Below are positions 1 to 8,038 of a DNA stretch of 64,000 nucleotides, piece after piece. The notes under the pieces are model-generated. The model was given only the letters and a program-made list of their open reading frames with translations, made no database searches and was not told where the DNA came from. The DNA lies in assembly GCF_900447045.1 (NCBI RefSeq), contig NZ_UAWH01000014.1:264501-328500 (forward strand), written 5' to 3'. Source of the stretch: Clostridium paraputrificum. GTDB lineage: Bacteria; Bacillota; Clostridia; Clostridiales; Clostridiaceae. Position 1 is the stretch's first letter. Every line of letters starts with the position of its first letter. The position numbers were made by a program, and so were the translations under genes.

Positions 1-129
1 GATGTTCCAGAAGGAGCAACAGCAGTAGGAATTCCAGCAAAAAATATTATTAGAACTAGTGCTACTATTATTGAAATAAGTGACTTTAGGGGAGCAAAGA
101 AAAAAATATTTAATGATATGGTGATATAA
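1..129 (+). CDS. Serine O-acetyltransferase-like protein, C-terminal end (partial)
   Basis: The window opens inside a reading frame of 42 codons ending at TAA 127-129. The visible residues include VPEGATAVGIPAKNII, the loop and last turn typical of the left-handed beta-helix that ends serine acetyltransferases (CysE/EpsC) and other hexapeptide acyltransferases. A CysE would transfer acetyl from acetyl-CoA to serine for cysteine synthesis in the cytoplasm. Only the tail is visible, so other hexapeptide transferases such as maltose or sugar-nucleotide acetyltransferases remain possible. The queG start codon follows three bases after the stop, so the two are probably co-transcribed. Confidence 0.6.
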   Translation, partial: DVPEGATAVGIPAKNIIRTSATIIEISDFRGAKKKIFNDMVI

Positions 130-132
130 AAA

Positions 133-1122
133 ATGAGTTTAAAGGAAGAAGTTTTGTCATACTGCAACAGTTTAGGATTAACAAACATTGGTTTTGTAAA
201 GTGCAGAAAATTTAGTGAGCTTGAAGAGTTCTATGAAAATAGAAAAAAATTAAATATACAAAATGAGTTTGAAGAGGAAGATATTCAAAAAAGGATAAAT
301 CCAAATCATTATATGGAAGAGGGAAAGACTATAATTTCTATAGCTTTCCCTTATCTTCATGACCAGGAACATTTTGATAATGGATTTTCATTATATACTA
401 GAGGTAATGATTATCACATGGTACTAAAGGATTACCTAGATAAAATTTGTGAATTTATAAGAGTAAAGGGTGGAAAGGCTATATCCTTTGTAGATAGCAA
501 CACCTTACCTGAAAGGTATATAGCTTATTTAGCCGGTGTAGGTTTTATAGGAAAGAACAATATGTTAATTACTAAAGAATATGGTTCCTATGTATTTTTA
601 GGAGAAGTAATTACAGATTTAGAAATGTATGATGATGATAATGGTAACTTTGAAGAACTTATGAAACATAAAGAATGTGGAGAATGTTCTATTTGTTTTG
701 GAGAGTGTCCTACAAAGTCAATTAATCCTAATAGAAAAAATTCTAATATATGTTTATCATATATTACTCAAAAAAAGGATTTAGAAGAGTGGGAAATTAA
801 GGCATTGAAGGGAAGAACTTTTGGGTGTGATAGTTGTCAACTAAGATGTCCATATAATGAAGAAATAAAGTTTTCTCATATAGAAGGGTTTAAACCACTA
901 GAATTTATGGAGAAAGATTACAGCGATAATATAGTTAATATGGGGAATGGAGAATTTAAATCCACATTAAAGAATACATCTTGTGGGTGGAGAGGCAAGA
1001 ATGTACTAAAAAGAAATGTTCTAATTAGGATGAAAATGTATAATGGAAAAGATGTTAGTGCAATAAAAACAGATTCCCCATATATACAAGCGTATATTAA
1101 TAGAATAAGAGATATTAAATAA
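133..1122 (+). CDS. queG: Epoxyqueuosine reductase QueG
   Basis: Cytoplasmic iron-sulfur enzyme that reduces epoxyqueuosine to queuosine at the wobble base of tRNAs with GUN anticodons, the last step of queuosine synthesis. The 329-residue protein has the family layout: a corrinoid-binding N-terminal part with the DSNTLPER segment (121-128), then two 4Fe-4S ferredoxin-type clusters. Cys182, 185, 188 and 192 form the first CxxCxxCxxxCP motif. Cys232, 235 and 239, with an extra Cys207, form the second. Length fits the shorter Firmicute QueG proteins. The start is the ATG three bases after the preceding stop, with a weak GGTGAT upstream, suggesting translational coupling. A hairpin follows the gene. 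Confidence 0.93.
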   Translation: MSLKEEVLSYCNSLGLTNIGFVKCRKFSELEEFYENRKKLNIQNEFEEEDIQKRINPNHYMEEGKTIISIAFPYLHDQEHFDNGFSLYTRGNDYHMVLKDYLDKICEFIRVKGGKAISFVDSNTLPERYIAYLAGVGFIGKNNMLITKEYGSYVFLGEVITDLEMYDDDNGNFEELMKHKECGECSICFGECPTKSINPNRKNSNICLSYITQKKDLEEWEIKALKGRTFGCDSCQLRCPYNEEIKFSHIEGFKPLEFMEKDYSDNIVNMGNGEFKSTLKNTSCGWRGKNVLKRNVLIRMKMYNGKDVSAIKTDSPYIQAYINRIRDIK

Positions 1123-1134
1123 AGAGTATAATTT

Positions 1135-1183
1135 AAGTCTTAGTATTTGATGAATAAAAAATGCATCTATACTAAGGCTTTTT
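1135..1183 (+). terminator. Terminator-like hairpin after queG
   Basis: Arms at 1135-1146 (AAGTCTTAGTAT) and 1169-1180 (ATACTAAGGCTT) pair over 12 positions with one G-U pair. A short T run (1178-1183) follows. The loop is long (about 22 nt), so efficiency is uncertain. Confidence 0.6.
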
Positions 1184-1195
1184 ATAAATATTATT

Positions 1196-1513
1196 TCACA
1201 TACAAAGTTTTGAAACTTCCGAATTAATTTTATTCCAAGATATTCTAAAGTTTTCCATTTCTTCTACTCCTTCTGAGGTAAGAGAGTAGTATTTTCTACA
1301 TGGTCATAAAGGGGAGGGTCTCTTAGTGCCCTTAATTAACTTTTTCTTTTCTAGTCTTAATAATAGTTGATAAAATGAGCTTTCAGCAAGCTCTGTGAAA
1401 CCTAACTATTGTAATGTTTCGTATATTTCATATCCGTAGGTCGTTTTATTATTTATAATTTTAAGAATTACACCATCCATTAAATCCTTTAATAATTGGG
1501 AATTAATTCTACT
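1196..1513 (-). pseudogene. Decayed PadR-family transcriptional regulator
   Basis: Read on the minus strand, this stretch gives a PadR winged-helix protein of about 105 codons interrupted by two in-frame stops: TAG at 1406-1408 and TGA at 1304-1306. Recognisable blocks in order are INSQLLKDLMDGVILKII, TYGYEIYETLQ, ESSFYQLLLRLEKKKLI, KRPSP and RKYYSLTSEGVEEM. These match the PadR DNA-binding helices, the 'Y-LL-RLE--GL' segment and the 'RKYY-LT-EG' wing. No start codon is visible, and a further TAG lies just upstream in frame (1514-1516). The natural stop is TGA at 1196-1198. The stops replace a residue after the YE helix and the usual glycine of the wing, consistent with point mutations in a formerly intact repressor. 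The stretch 1514-1691 up to the next gene holds only that gene's leader and an open minus-strand frame without a start. Confidence 0.82.
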
Positions 1514-1691
1514 CTAGCAGATAAAGGGGTCAAAGAACAATTTGTTTTACTTTTAATAATCCCAAATCTAGTGTAATAATCTCCTTTTAATTTACTGATA
1601 TCTAATTGAATATCTAGAAGTTTTTCAAGAAATTCATATGTGATATAATATATTTCGGTGGATAAAAGTTACAGTTACTTAGGAGGATTTT

Positions 1692-2708
1692 ATGTTTAAT
1701 ATAGGTTATATAGGTAATGGAAAGAGTACTAATAGATATCATATTCCATTCGTATTAGAAAGAGATAATATAAAAATTAAAACTATATATAGGAGAAATC
1801 CAGAACATGATACTTGGAGCAAGATTCCAGGAGTTAAATACACATCAGATATATATGAATTATTAAATGATGATGAAATTAATTTAGTAGTAGTATGCAC
1901 CCATCAAGATAGTCATTATGAGTATGCAAAAATGGTTTTGGAAAGCAATAAACATTGCTTAGTTGAAAAACCATTTATGAAGACATCAGAGGAAGCAAAA
2001 GAAATATTTAAATTGGCAAAAGAAAAAGGACTTATAGTTCAAACTTATCAGAATAGACGTTTTGATAGTGATTTTTTAACAGTTCAAAAAGTAATAGGGG
2101 AAGGAAAACTTGGAGAATTATTTGAAATTGAAATGAATTTTGATTATTATCGCCAAGAGGTACCAGAACATAGTAAGTATGAGGGTGCTAATAACTCTTT
2201 TCTATATGGACATGGCTGTCATACTATAGATCAAGTAATTAGTTATTTTGGAAAGCCAGATAAGGTTAATTATGATGTGAGACAATTACTAGGGAAAGGA
2301 AAAATGAATGATTACTTCCAAGTGGATATGTTTTATGGTAATTTAAAGATATCTGTTAGATCAAGTTATTTTAGAATAAAGGAAAGACCTAGCTTTATAG
2401 TGTATGGAAAGAAAGGGTGCTTTATAAAGCAAACTAAAGACCGTCAAGAGGAACATTTAAAGTTATTCTATATGCCAAATAACAAAGACTTCGGAGTTGA
2501 TACATTAATGCATTATGGGGATATAACTTATATTGATAATAATGGTGAGATTCATGAGGAAAAGGTTAAATCTGTTCAAGGGGATTATGGTAGAGTATAT
2601 GATGATTTATATGAAGCTATAATAAATGGAACTCCTAAAAAGATTAAAGACGAAGAAACCTTATTGTTAATGGAAATATTAGAAGAAGGTATAAAGGATT
2701 TAAAGTAG
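1692..2708 (+). CDS. Gfo/Idh/MocA-family NAD(P)-dependent oxidoreductase
   Basis: Cytoplasmic dehydrogenase of the glucose-fructose oxidoreductase/inositol dehydrogenase family, 338 residues. The N-terminal Rossmann fold shows GYIGNGKSTNRYHIP (residues 5-19), a variant of the usual GxGxxG loop. Residues 91-95 (VEKPF) give the family EKP motif with the catalytic lysine. The segment YGHGCHTIDQVISYFGKP is the C-terminal domain helix containing the conserved H-x-x-D. This resembles the YdgJ/YhhX subgroup, whose substrates are mostly unknown, so none is assigned. A strong AGGAGG lies at 1681-1686. Only 25 bases separate it from plsC, so oxidoreductase, plsC and nth may be one operon. Confidence 0.85.
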   Translation: MFNIGYIGNGKSTNRYHIPFVLERDNIKIKTIYRRNPEHDTWSKIPGVKYTSDIYELLNDDEINLVVVCTHQDSHYEYAKMVLESNKHCLVEKPFMKTSEEAKEIFKLAKEKGLIVQTYQNRRFDSDFLTVQKVIGEGKLGELFEIEMNFDYYRQEVPEHSKYEGANNSFLYGHGCHTIDQVISYFGKPDKVNYDVRQLLGKGKMNDYFQVDMFYGNLKISVRSSYFRIKERPSFIVYGKKGCFIKQTKDRQEEHLKLFYMPNNKDFGVDTLMHYGDITYIDNNGEIHEEKVKSVQGDYGRVYDDLYEAIINGTPKKIKDEETLLLMEILEEGIKDLK

Positions 2709-2733
2709 TATAGAAGGTAGGTGTAAGTTAAGT

Positions 2734-3438
2734 ATGTTGTCACCATTTACAGTTAAAGTGTTGAAAATATTACCAGAAGGGGTATTAGTTGAAGTAGCAA
2801 AGAAAATAACTAATAATTATTTAAAAAAGTTTGCAAGGTTACATATAGAGGGATTTGAAAAACTAGAAAAATATGAGGGACCATTTATCTTTATCTGTAA
2901 TCACTTAAGTAATTCAGATGGTATTGTTTTAAATAAATTGTTAAAGGAAAAGTATGATCCATATTTTGTTGCAGGAGTTAAATTAACAAATGACCCTATT
3001 ACAAATGCAGGAACAAAAATGGTAAAAAATATATCTGTTAAACCTAATACTGCAGATAAAGAAGCAATAACAACAATGGTTAAGACAGTTAAGAATGGAG
3101 AAAATTTATTGATTTTTCCAGAAGGAACAAGAAGTAGAACAGGTGCAATGATTGAAGGAAAAAAGGGTATATTATTATTAGCAAGAATGACTAAAGCTAA
3201 GATTATACCTATCGGAATGAGTGGAACAGATAAGCTTCTTCCAATTGATGAAGGGGGGAATATGGGTAGCGAAACTTGGCATGAAGCAGATGTTACTGTT
3301 AAGTTTGGTAAGCCAGTAGAATTACCCAAGAGAATTAAGGAAGAAGATAAGCATGAATATGATAATAAGTGCATGTATATTCTCATGAGGTCAATAGCTG
3401 AATTATTACCTGAAGAGTATAGAGGAGTTTATAAATAG
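2734..3438 (+). CDS. plsC: 1-acyl-sn-glycerol-3-phosphate acyltransferase (PlsC type)
   Basis: Membrane-associated enzyme that acylates lysophosphatidic acid to phosphatidic acid in phospholipid synthesis. The 234-residue protein has the acyltransferase motif I H57-x4-D62 (NHLSNSD) and motif III FPEGTRSR at 128-135, which binds the glycerol phosphate. A hydrophobic stretch near residues 8-22 may contact the membrane. The ribosome-binding site is a modest GGTAGGTG. Its TAG stop is directly followed by the nth ATG, so expression is almost certainly coupled. Paralogues with other lysolipid acceptors share these motifs, so the exact acceptor is inferred. Confidence 0.88.
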   Translation: MLSPFTVKVLKILPEGVLVEVAKKITNNYLKKFARLHIEGFEKLEKYEGPFIFICNHLSNSDGIVLNKLLKEKYDPYFVAGVKLTNDPITNAGTKMVKNISVKPNTADKEAITTMVKTVKNGENLLIFPEGTRSRTGAMIEGKKGILLLARMTKAKIIPIGMSGTDKLLPIDEGGNMGSETWHEADVTVKFGKPVELPKRIKEEDKHEYDNKCMYILMRSIAELLPEEYRGVYK

Positions 3439-4098
3439 ATGAAGAAAAAAACGAAAGAAATTTTAGAAATTTTAAAAGAAACTTATCCAGATGCAAAATG
3501 TGAACTTAATCATGGGACTCCGTTTCAATTATTAGTAGCAACAATTTTATCTGCTCAAACTACAGATAAAAAAGTTAATGAAGTAACAGAAACATTATTT
3601 AGGGATTATCCTGATTTAGATGCTTTTTTGACACTTTCTAATGAAGAACTTGAAGAAAGAATAAAGCAAATAGGTCTTTATAGAAGTAAGGCTAAAAATT
3701 TAATAATGATGTGCCATCAGCTTAAAGAAAAATATAATGGAGAAGTACCTAATACTATGGAGGGAATAACTTCTCTTGCTGGAGCTGGAAGAAAAACTGC
3801 TAATGTAGTGTTATCAAATGCTTTTGGTGTACCTTCAATAGCTGTAGATACTCATGTTTTTAGAGTATCTAATCTTTTAGGCTTAGTTGATTCTGATAAT
3901 GTTCTAGAAGTTGAAAAACAATTACAAAAGGAATTACCAAAAAAAGAATGGTCATTAGCACATCACTTATTAATATTTCATGGTAGAAGGTGTTGTATAG
4001 CTAGAAGACCACAATGTGAAGTGTGTCCATTATCACATTTATGTAAATATAAGAAGCAGAAGGATAAAGAGGAAAAGAAGGTAAAAAGGAAAAAATAA
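3439..4098 (+). CDS. nth: Endonuclease III
   Basis: Base-excision repair DNA glycosylase/AP lyase that removes oxidised pyrimidines. At 219 residues it has the usual length. The helix-hairpin-helix is LAGAGRKTANVVL (113-125) with catalytic Lys119, followed by the catalytic Asp137 in VDTHVFRV. The C-terminal 4Fe-4S cluster is intact: Cys186-x6-Cys193-x2-Cys196-x5-Cys202. The extreme C terminus is a lysine-rich tail. The ATG starts in the base after the plsC stop, so it depends on coupled translation or the GAGGAG-like sequence inside plsC. A strong terminator follows. Confidence 0.96.
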   Translation: MKKKTKEILEILKETYPDAKCELNHGTPFQLLVATILSAQTTDKKVNEVTETLFRDYPDLDAFLTLSNEELEERIKQIGLYRSKAKNLIMMCHQLKEKYNGEVPNTMEGITSLAGAGRKTANVVLSNAFGVPSIAVDTHVFRVSNLLGLVDSDNVLEVEKQLQKELPKKEWSLAHHLLIFHGRRCCIARRPQCEVCPLSHLCKYKKQKDKEEKKVKRKK

Positions 4099-4125
4099 AG
4101 AAACTGTTTAGCAGTTTCTTTTTTT
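4098..4125 (+). terminator. Rho-independent terminator after nth
   Basis: AAGAAACTG (4098-4106) pairs with CAGTTTCTT (4112-4120) around a 5-nt loop and is followed by a run of Ts to 4125. Confidence 0.9.
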
Positions 4126-4156
4126 GTTTATAAAAGTTCTATGTAAGTAGCAGTGT

Positions 4157-4168
4157 GGAAAATTTTCC
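4157..4168. promoter_or_regulatory. Perfect 12-bp palindrome GGAAAATTTTCC upstream of the PTS operon
   Basis: GGAAAATTTTCC is a perfect inverted repeat about 85 bp before the EIIC start. It could be an operator for the RpiR regulator encoded in the same operon. No copy was recognised upstream of the second PTS locus. Confidence 0.4.
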
Positions 4169-4178
4169 GAAGTTAGGA

Positions 4179-4207
4179 ATGGATTTGTGTAAAAAAATCC
4201 ATATAAT
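4179..4207 (+). promoter_or_regulatory. Inverted repeat overlapping the -10 of the PTS operon promoter
   Basis: ATGGATTT (4179-4186) and AAATCCAT (4195-4202) are perfect 8-bp arms separated by 8 bp. The right arm runs into TATAAT (4202-4207), a consensus -10. A repressor bound here would block the promoter. No good -35 is visible at 17 bp, so the promoter may need an activator. Confidence 0.5.
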
Positions 4208-4212
4208 AAGTA

Positions 4213-4227
4213 TTGTAAACGTTATTA
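4213..4227 (+). promoter_or_regulatory. Candidate CcpA catabolite-responsive element (cre)
   Basis: TTGTAAACGTTATTA matches the cre consensus WTGNAANCGNWNNCW except for one base (T for C at position 14). It sits just downstream of the -10, a position where CcpA represses in the presence of preferred sugars. This fits the PTS gene that follows. Confidence 0.55.
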
Positions 4228-4250
4228 AAAATAGCAAGGAGGAATTTTAA

Positions 4251-5540
4251 ATGAATTTTATATCTAATTTTATTGAAGAAAAAATGGTTCCTGTTGTATC
4301 AAAATTTGCATCTCTTAGATATATGAGAGCATTAAAATCAGGTTTTATGGTTATAATGCCTCTTACAATAATAGCATCAGTATTTTTATTAATTACTGAT
4401 TTTCCTATTACTGGATATCCGGAGTTTATGGCAAAGATATTTGGGCCAGAGTGGGATAGTTTCCTTTCTCCAGCATATAGAGCAACTTTTGATATGATGG
4501 GTATATTATTAGCTGGTACAATAGCATACAAGCTAGCAGAAAGCGATGAAGTTGACCCATTACCTGTTATGATAATTTCAATAGTTGCATATGTAATTGT
4601 TACACCAAAATTCGTAACAGCTGAATCAGGTGAAGTCATAAATAAAGTTTTACCAATGGCATGGCTTGGAACAAAAGGTGTTATAACAGCGATAATAATG
4701 AGTATTACGTCCACAGAGATATATAGATTTATTGTTAAAAAGAATTTAGTAATAAAGTTACCAGAAAATGTACCTCCAATGGTATATAAGTCATTCTTTT
4801 CATTAGTTCCAGGTGTAATTGTAGTTGCATTTGCATTACTGGTTAATGGTATATTCCTTACAATGGGCAAATCAATGCATGAATTTATCTATGATATTTT
4901 ACAAGTACCATTACAAGGATTAACAGCATCTCCTATAGCAATAACAATAGTAGCAGGTTTAAATGGATTCTTATGGTGGTTTGGTATTCATCCAACAGTT
5001 GTTAACTCAATTGTAAATCCATTATTAAATGCAAACTCAGTAGAAAATCTTGAGTTATTTAAGCAAGGAGCTTTAACTTTAGAAAATGCTAATATAGGTA
5101 CAATTCAAATGATTGACCAATTTGCAACTATAGGTGGGGCAGGTATGACAATAGGTCTTGTGCTAGCAATGCTTGTAGTAGCTAAATCTCAAAGAATGAA
5201 GATGCTAAGCAAATTAAGCACAGTACCAGCAGTATTTAACATAAATGAACCAATAGTATTTGGATTACCAATAATTATGAATCCGTTAATGTTAATTCCA
5301 ATTACTTTAGCACCAATAGTGTCAGTACTTATAGCATATGGAGCAATAGTAATAGGATTTATGAATCCTTTCAATGGAGTAGTAGCACCATGGCCAACAC
5401 CGCCAATATTTAGTGGTTTCTTAGTAAGTGGATGGCAAGGAGCAGTTGTTCAAGTAGTTGCAATTATAGCAGCCTTTGCAATATATTATCCATTTGTGTT
5501 AGCCTTAGATAAGCAATATAGAGCAGAAGAAGTGGCATAA
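4251..5540 (+). CDS. PTS lactose/cellobiose-family EIIC permease
   Basis: Membrane permease subunit of a phosphotransferase system, 429 residues. It opens with the family signature of CelB-like EIIC: an N-terminal amphipathic start, then KSGFMVIMPLTIIASVFLL. It continues as a series of hydrophobic helices, with the conserved block WWFGIHPTVVNSI and later FNINEPIVFGLPIIMNP and APWPTPPI, which bind sugar in this family. The permease needs EIIA and EIIB for phosphate transfer, but neither is encoded nearby. AGGAGG precedes the ATG. The gene heads an operon with an RpiR regulator, a MalY-type lyase and RidA behind a cre-like site. The substrate cannot be read from sequence: cellobiose, chitobiose or other beta-linked sugars are possible. 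Confidence 0.88.
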   Translation: MNFISNFIEEKMVPVVSKFASLRYMRALKSGFMVIMPLTIIASVFLLITDFPITGYPEFMAKIFGPEWDSFLSPAYRATFDMMGILLAGTIAYKLAESDEVDPLPVMIISIVAYVIVTPKFVTAESGEVINKVLPMAWLGTKGVITAIIMSITSTEIYRFIVKKNLVIKLPENVPPMVYKSFFSLVPGVIVVAFALLVNGIFLTMGKSMHEFIYDILQVPLQGLTASPIAITIVAGLNGFLWWFGIHPTVVNSIVNPLLNANSVENLELFKQGALTLENANIGTIQMIDQFATIGGAGMTIGLVLAMLVVAKSQRMKMLSKLSTVPAVFNINEPIVFGLPIIMNPLMLIPITLAPIVSVLIAYGAIVIGFMNPFNGVVAPWPTPPIFSGFLVSGWQGAVVQVVAIIAAFAIYYPFVLALDKQYRAEEVA

Positions 5541-5570
5541 TAATATAAAAATGTTTTAGGAGGCGCACAC

Positions 5571-6329
5571 ATGAAACTACATAAAAGAATTTCAGTAAAT
5601 GCAAAATATTTAACAAAATTAGAGAAAGAGCTTTTGCAGTTATTATTAGAGAATAAGAGTAAATTTACTTATGATACTTTTACGATTATGAATATTTCAG
5701 AGGAATTTAATATAAGTAGTACAAGTGTGCACCGACTTTCTAAAAAGTTAGGTTATAAAAGTTTTATACAATTTAAAGATGAATATTTTGAAAAAGATAA
5801 ACAAGAAGATGAAAGCATATTTATGCCAGATGACAAAGAGTTTATAGAAAATATGCTTGATACCTATAAACTTGTAAAACAAGCTAATATAGGCGAGATT
5901 ATTGATAAAATGTTGAAATGTAAAAGAATAACTATATATGGAATGGGAATGAGTAATTACTTAGGGAAAATATTCCAAATTAAATTACAGCTTCTAGGCA
6001 TTCCAGCAGAACAACATGATGATTCAAGATTTATGAGGCTATCAAGTAAAATTCTAAAAAAGGATGAGGACTTAGTATTTGTTCTATCAAGGGGAGGGGA
6101 AACTCCAGAGTTGTTAGAAGTATTAGTAGAAACTAATATGAGAGGCATAGATGTTGTATTGATAACTGAATCTACAAATTCTACTAGTGAAAAGTTATCA
6201 AAGTATGTGGTTTATACTGCATATACACATGACTTTGACAATAATATTGATACTAGATTAAATTTTCATATAGCAATGGATTATATAATAAAGGAATTTA
6301 TTAAAAGGTATGAAGAAAAGAGGGAATGA
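5571..6329 (+). CDS. RpiR/MurR-family transcriptional regulator
   Basis: Cytoplasmic sugar-phosphate-responsive regulator of 252 residues. Residues 1-77 are the RpiR helix-turn-helix (FNISSTSVHRLSKKLGYKSF). Residues about 105-240 are a SIS sugar-isomerase-like sensor domain with GMGMSNYLGKIFQIK and SRGGETPELLEV, the phosphosugar-binding loops. A strong AGGAGG lies 8 nt before ATG. It lies between the EIIC gene and the lyase gene and overlaps the latter's start by four bases (ATGA), so it most likely regulates this operon in response to the imported phosphosugar. The palindromes upstream of the EIIC gene are candidate binding sites. Confidence 0.9.
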   Translation: MKLHKRISVNAKYLTKLEKELLQLLLENKSKFTYDTFTIMNISEEFNISSTSVHRLSKKLGYKSFIQFKDEYFEKDKQEDESIFMPDDKEFIENMLDTYKLVKQANIGEIIDKMLKCKRITIYGMGMSNYLGKIFQIKLQLLGIPAEQHDDSRFMRLSSKILKKDEDLVFVLSRGGETPELLEVLVETNMRGIDVVLITESTNSTSEKLSKYVVYTAYTHDFDNNIDTRLNFHIAMDYIIKEFIKRYEEKRE

Positions 6330-7501
6330 TGTACAGCTTTGAAGATATACTAGATAGAAAAGATAATGGTTCTAAGAAATGGAGTAAAGAGTACATTAAT
6401 AAAAGATTTAAAATAAGTGATGAAGAAAACTATCCCTTGTTTATTGCTGATATGGATTATAAATTACCAGATGAAATTATAAATCCTATAAATGAATTGA
6501 TTACAAAAGGTGATTTTGGTTATTTTGATGTAAGAGATTCATTTTATGATAGTGTAGTTCAATGGTATAAAAAGAATTATTCATGTAGTATAAAAAAGGA
6601 ATGGATAGTACCATCTATAGGAGCATTATCATCAATGCATCTTATTGTAGAAAAGGTATTTAATAAAAAAGATAACTTGTTAATCTTTACCCCAGTATAT
6701 GGACCTTTTAAAGACGTAGTAATAAATAATAATATGAATTTATATAAATATAAATTAAAAATTAATAAAGATAGATATTATATAGACTTTAAAGAGTTAA
6801 GTGAATTCGTTGAAAGAAATAATATAAAAGGTATTATTTTTTGCAATCCACATAATCCATCTGGAAGGTGTTGGAGTAAAGATGAATTAGATAAATTAGT
6901 AAGTTTATGTAAACAAAATAATATAAAAATTATAAGTGATGAAGTACATGGTGATTTAGTCTTAGGTGAAAATAAGTTTAATTCCCTTTCAGACTATTTA
7001 GAAGAAAATGATAATATAATTGTTATTTCATCACCTAATAAAACTTTTAATATAGCAGGTCTAAATATATCTACATTTTTATGCAGTAACTTAGAATTAA
7101 AGTTAGCTTTAGAAAATGAGTTTAACAATAGAAAACTTCATGTAAATAGATTTGGAGTAGAATTGTTAACTATATGTTATAATAATGGATTTCAGTGGGT
7201 TCAAGCATTAAGAAAAAACATAAAAGAGAATATGAATCTAGTAATTAATAAAATTAATATAGATGATATTAAGATAATGGAACCTGAATCAGGATATCTA
7301 TTATGGATTAAGCTAGAAAAGGTTAAAGATGTAGATAAGTTCATAATAGAATTGGCAGAAGAAAAGAAAGTTTTATTAGAGACAGGAAGTAGATTTATTA
7401 ATGATTATGAAGGCTTTGTAAGAATAAATGTTGCAACTAGCAAAAGAATTTTGGAAGAAGCTATTGATAGATTTGTAGATTTTTATAAAGAATATAAATA
7501 G
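6326..7501 (+). CDS. MalY/PatB-type PLP-dependent cystathionine beta-lyase / aminotransferase
   Basis: Cytoplasmic fold-type I PLP enzyme, 391 residues, of the MalY/PatB branch, which cleaves C-S bonds of cystathionine or cysteine conjugates to give pyruvate, ammonia and a thiol. The schiff-base lysine is Lys239 in SSPNKTFNIAGL. NPHNPSGR and ISDEVHGDLVL are the substrate- and PLP-ring-binding segments. The start overlaps the RpiR stop: ATG at 6326 or, one codon later, 6329. The order PTS permease - regulator - MalY recalls the E. coli malI-malXY arrangement, where a PTS EII is paired with MalY. RidA downstream would deal with the reactive enamine/imine that such a lyase releases. Confidence 0.87.
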   Translation: MMYSFEDILDRKDNGSKKWSKEYINKRFKISDEENYPLFIADMDYKLPDEIINPINELITKGDFGYFDVRDSFYDSVVQWYKKNYSCSIKKEWIVPSIGALSSMHLIVEKVFNKKDNLLIFTPVYGPFKDVVINNNMNLYKYKLKINKDRYYIDFKELSEFVERNNIKGIIFCNPHNPSGRCWSKDELDKLVSLCKQNNIKIISDEVHGDLVLGENKFNSLSDYLEENDNIIVISSPNKTFNIAGLNISTFLCSNLELKLALENEFNNRKLHVNRFGVELLTICYNNGFQWVQALRKNIKENMNLVINKINIDDIKIMEPESGYLLWIKLEKVKDVDKFIIELAEEKKVLLETGSRFINDYEGFVRINVATSKRILEEAIDRFVDFYKEYK

Positions 7502-7518
7502 AGTAGGAGAAGATGATA

Positions 7519-7896
7519 ATGAATAGAGAAATAATTAATACAATAAAAGCACCAGCAGCAATTGGACCATATTCTCATGGAAATAAAATAGGAGATTTAA
7601 TATTTACATCTGGACAACTTCCAATAAATCCAGAAACAAAAGAATTAATAACAGAAATAAAAGCTGCCACAAGACAAAGCTTAGAGAATGTTAAAGGAAT
7701 TTTAGAAGAAGTAGGATCATCTATGGATAAAGTTGTTAAGGCAACAGTATTTGTAAAAGACTTAGGACAATTTGGAGAAGTTAATGAAGTATATAGTGAA
7801 TATTTTGGGAAAAATTCACCTGCTAGAAGCTGTGTGCAGGTAGCAAAGCTTCCAATGGATGCTGTTATCGAGATTGAAGTTATAGCACATGTTTAA
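7519..7896 (+). CDS. ridA: RidA-family reactive enamine/imine deaminase
   Basis: Small cytoplasmic YjgF/YER057c/UK114 protein, 125 residues, that hydrolyses 2-aminoacrylate and related imines released by PLP lyases and dehydratases. Family landmarks are KAPAAIGPYSHG near the N terminus, FTSGQLP, and SPARSCVQVAKLPMDAVIEIE with the catalytic arginine and acidic residue. An upstream ATG at 7513 is in frame, but the TAGGAGA at 7504-7510 is only 2 nt from it and 8 nt from 7519, and the shorter N terminus matches the family. Placement directly after a C-S lyase fits its role in protecting against that enzyme's by-product. Confidence 0.93.
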   Translation: MNREIINTIKAPAAIGPYSHGNKIGDLIFTSGQLPINPETKELITEIKAATRQSLENVKGILEEVGSSMDKVVKATVFVKDLGQFGEVNEVYSEYFGKNSPARSCVQVAKLPMDAVIEIEVIAHV

Positions 7897-7921
7897 AAAA
7901 CTGCCTTAGGGCAGTTTTTTA
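7897..7921 (+). terminator. Rho-independent terminator after ridA
   Basis: AAAACTGCC and GGCAGTTTT pair around a 4-nt loop, ending in a T run. It closes the PTS-rpiR-malY-ridA operon. Confidence 0.92.
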
Positions 7922-8009
7922 TTTGAAATAAATAGATAATATACTGAACGAATATTTAATAAAAATATGCTTATTCCACATTAAACAGATTTTTCTATAT
8001 AAGTGGTAC

Positions 8010-8038
8010 TTAACTTGGCAAGCAGTATAGAATATAAT
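8010..8038 (+). promoter_or_regulatory. Sigma-A-type promoter for ddl
   Basis: TTAACT (8010-8015) and TATAAT (8033-8038) are separated by 17 bp. The predicted transcription start lies about 22 bases before the ddl ribosome-binding site. Confidence 0.65.

Noticed and set aside
1505-1670. Minus-strand open frame of about 55 codons (TYEFLEKLLDIQLDISKLKG...)
   Set aside because: It reads like protein but has no start codon or ribosome-binding site and overlaps the next gene's promoter; possibly a gene fragment, not enough to call.
2901-3386. Long minus-strand frame inside plsC
   Set aside because: Antisense shadow of a gene with clear acyltransferase motifs; low-complexity hydrophobic translation and no ribosome-binding site.
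4247-4870. Long minus-strand frame opposite the EIIC gene
   Set aside because: Antisense shadow of a membrane-protein gene; such frames are common because hydrophobic codons complement to open frames.
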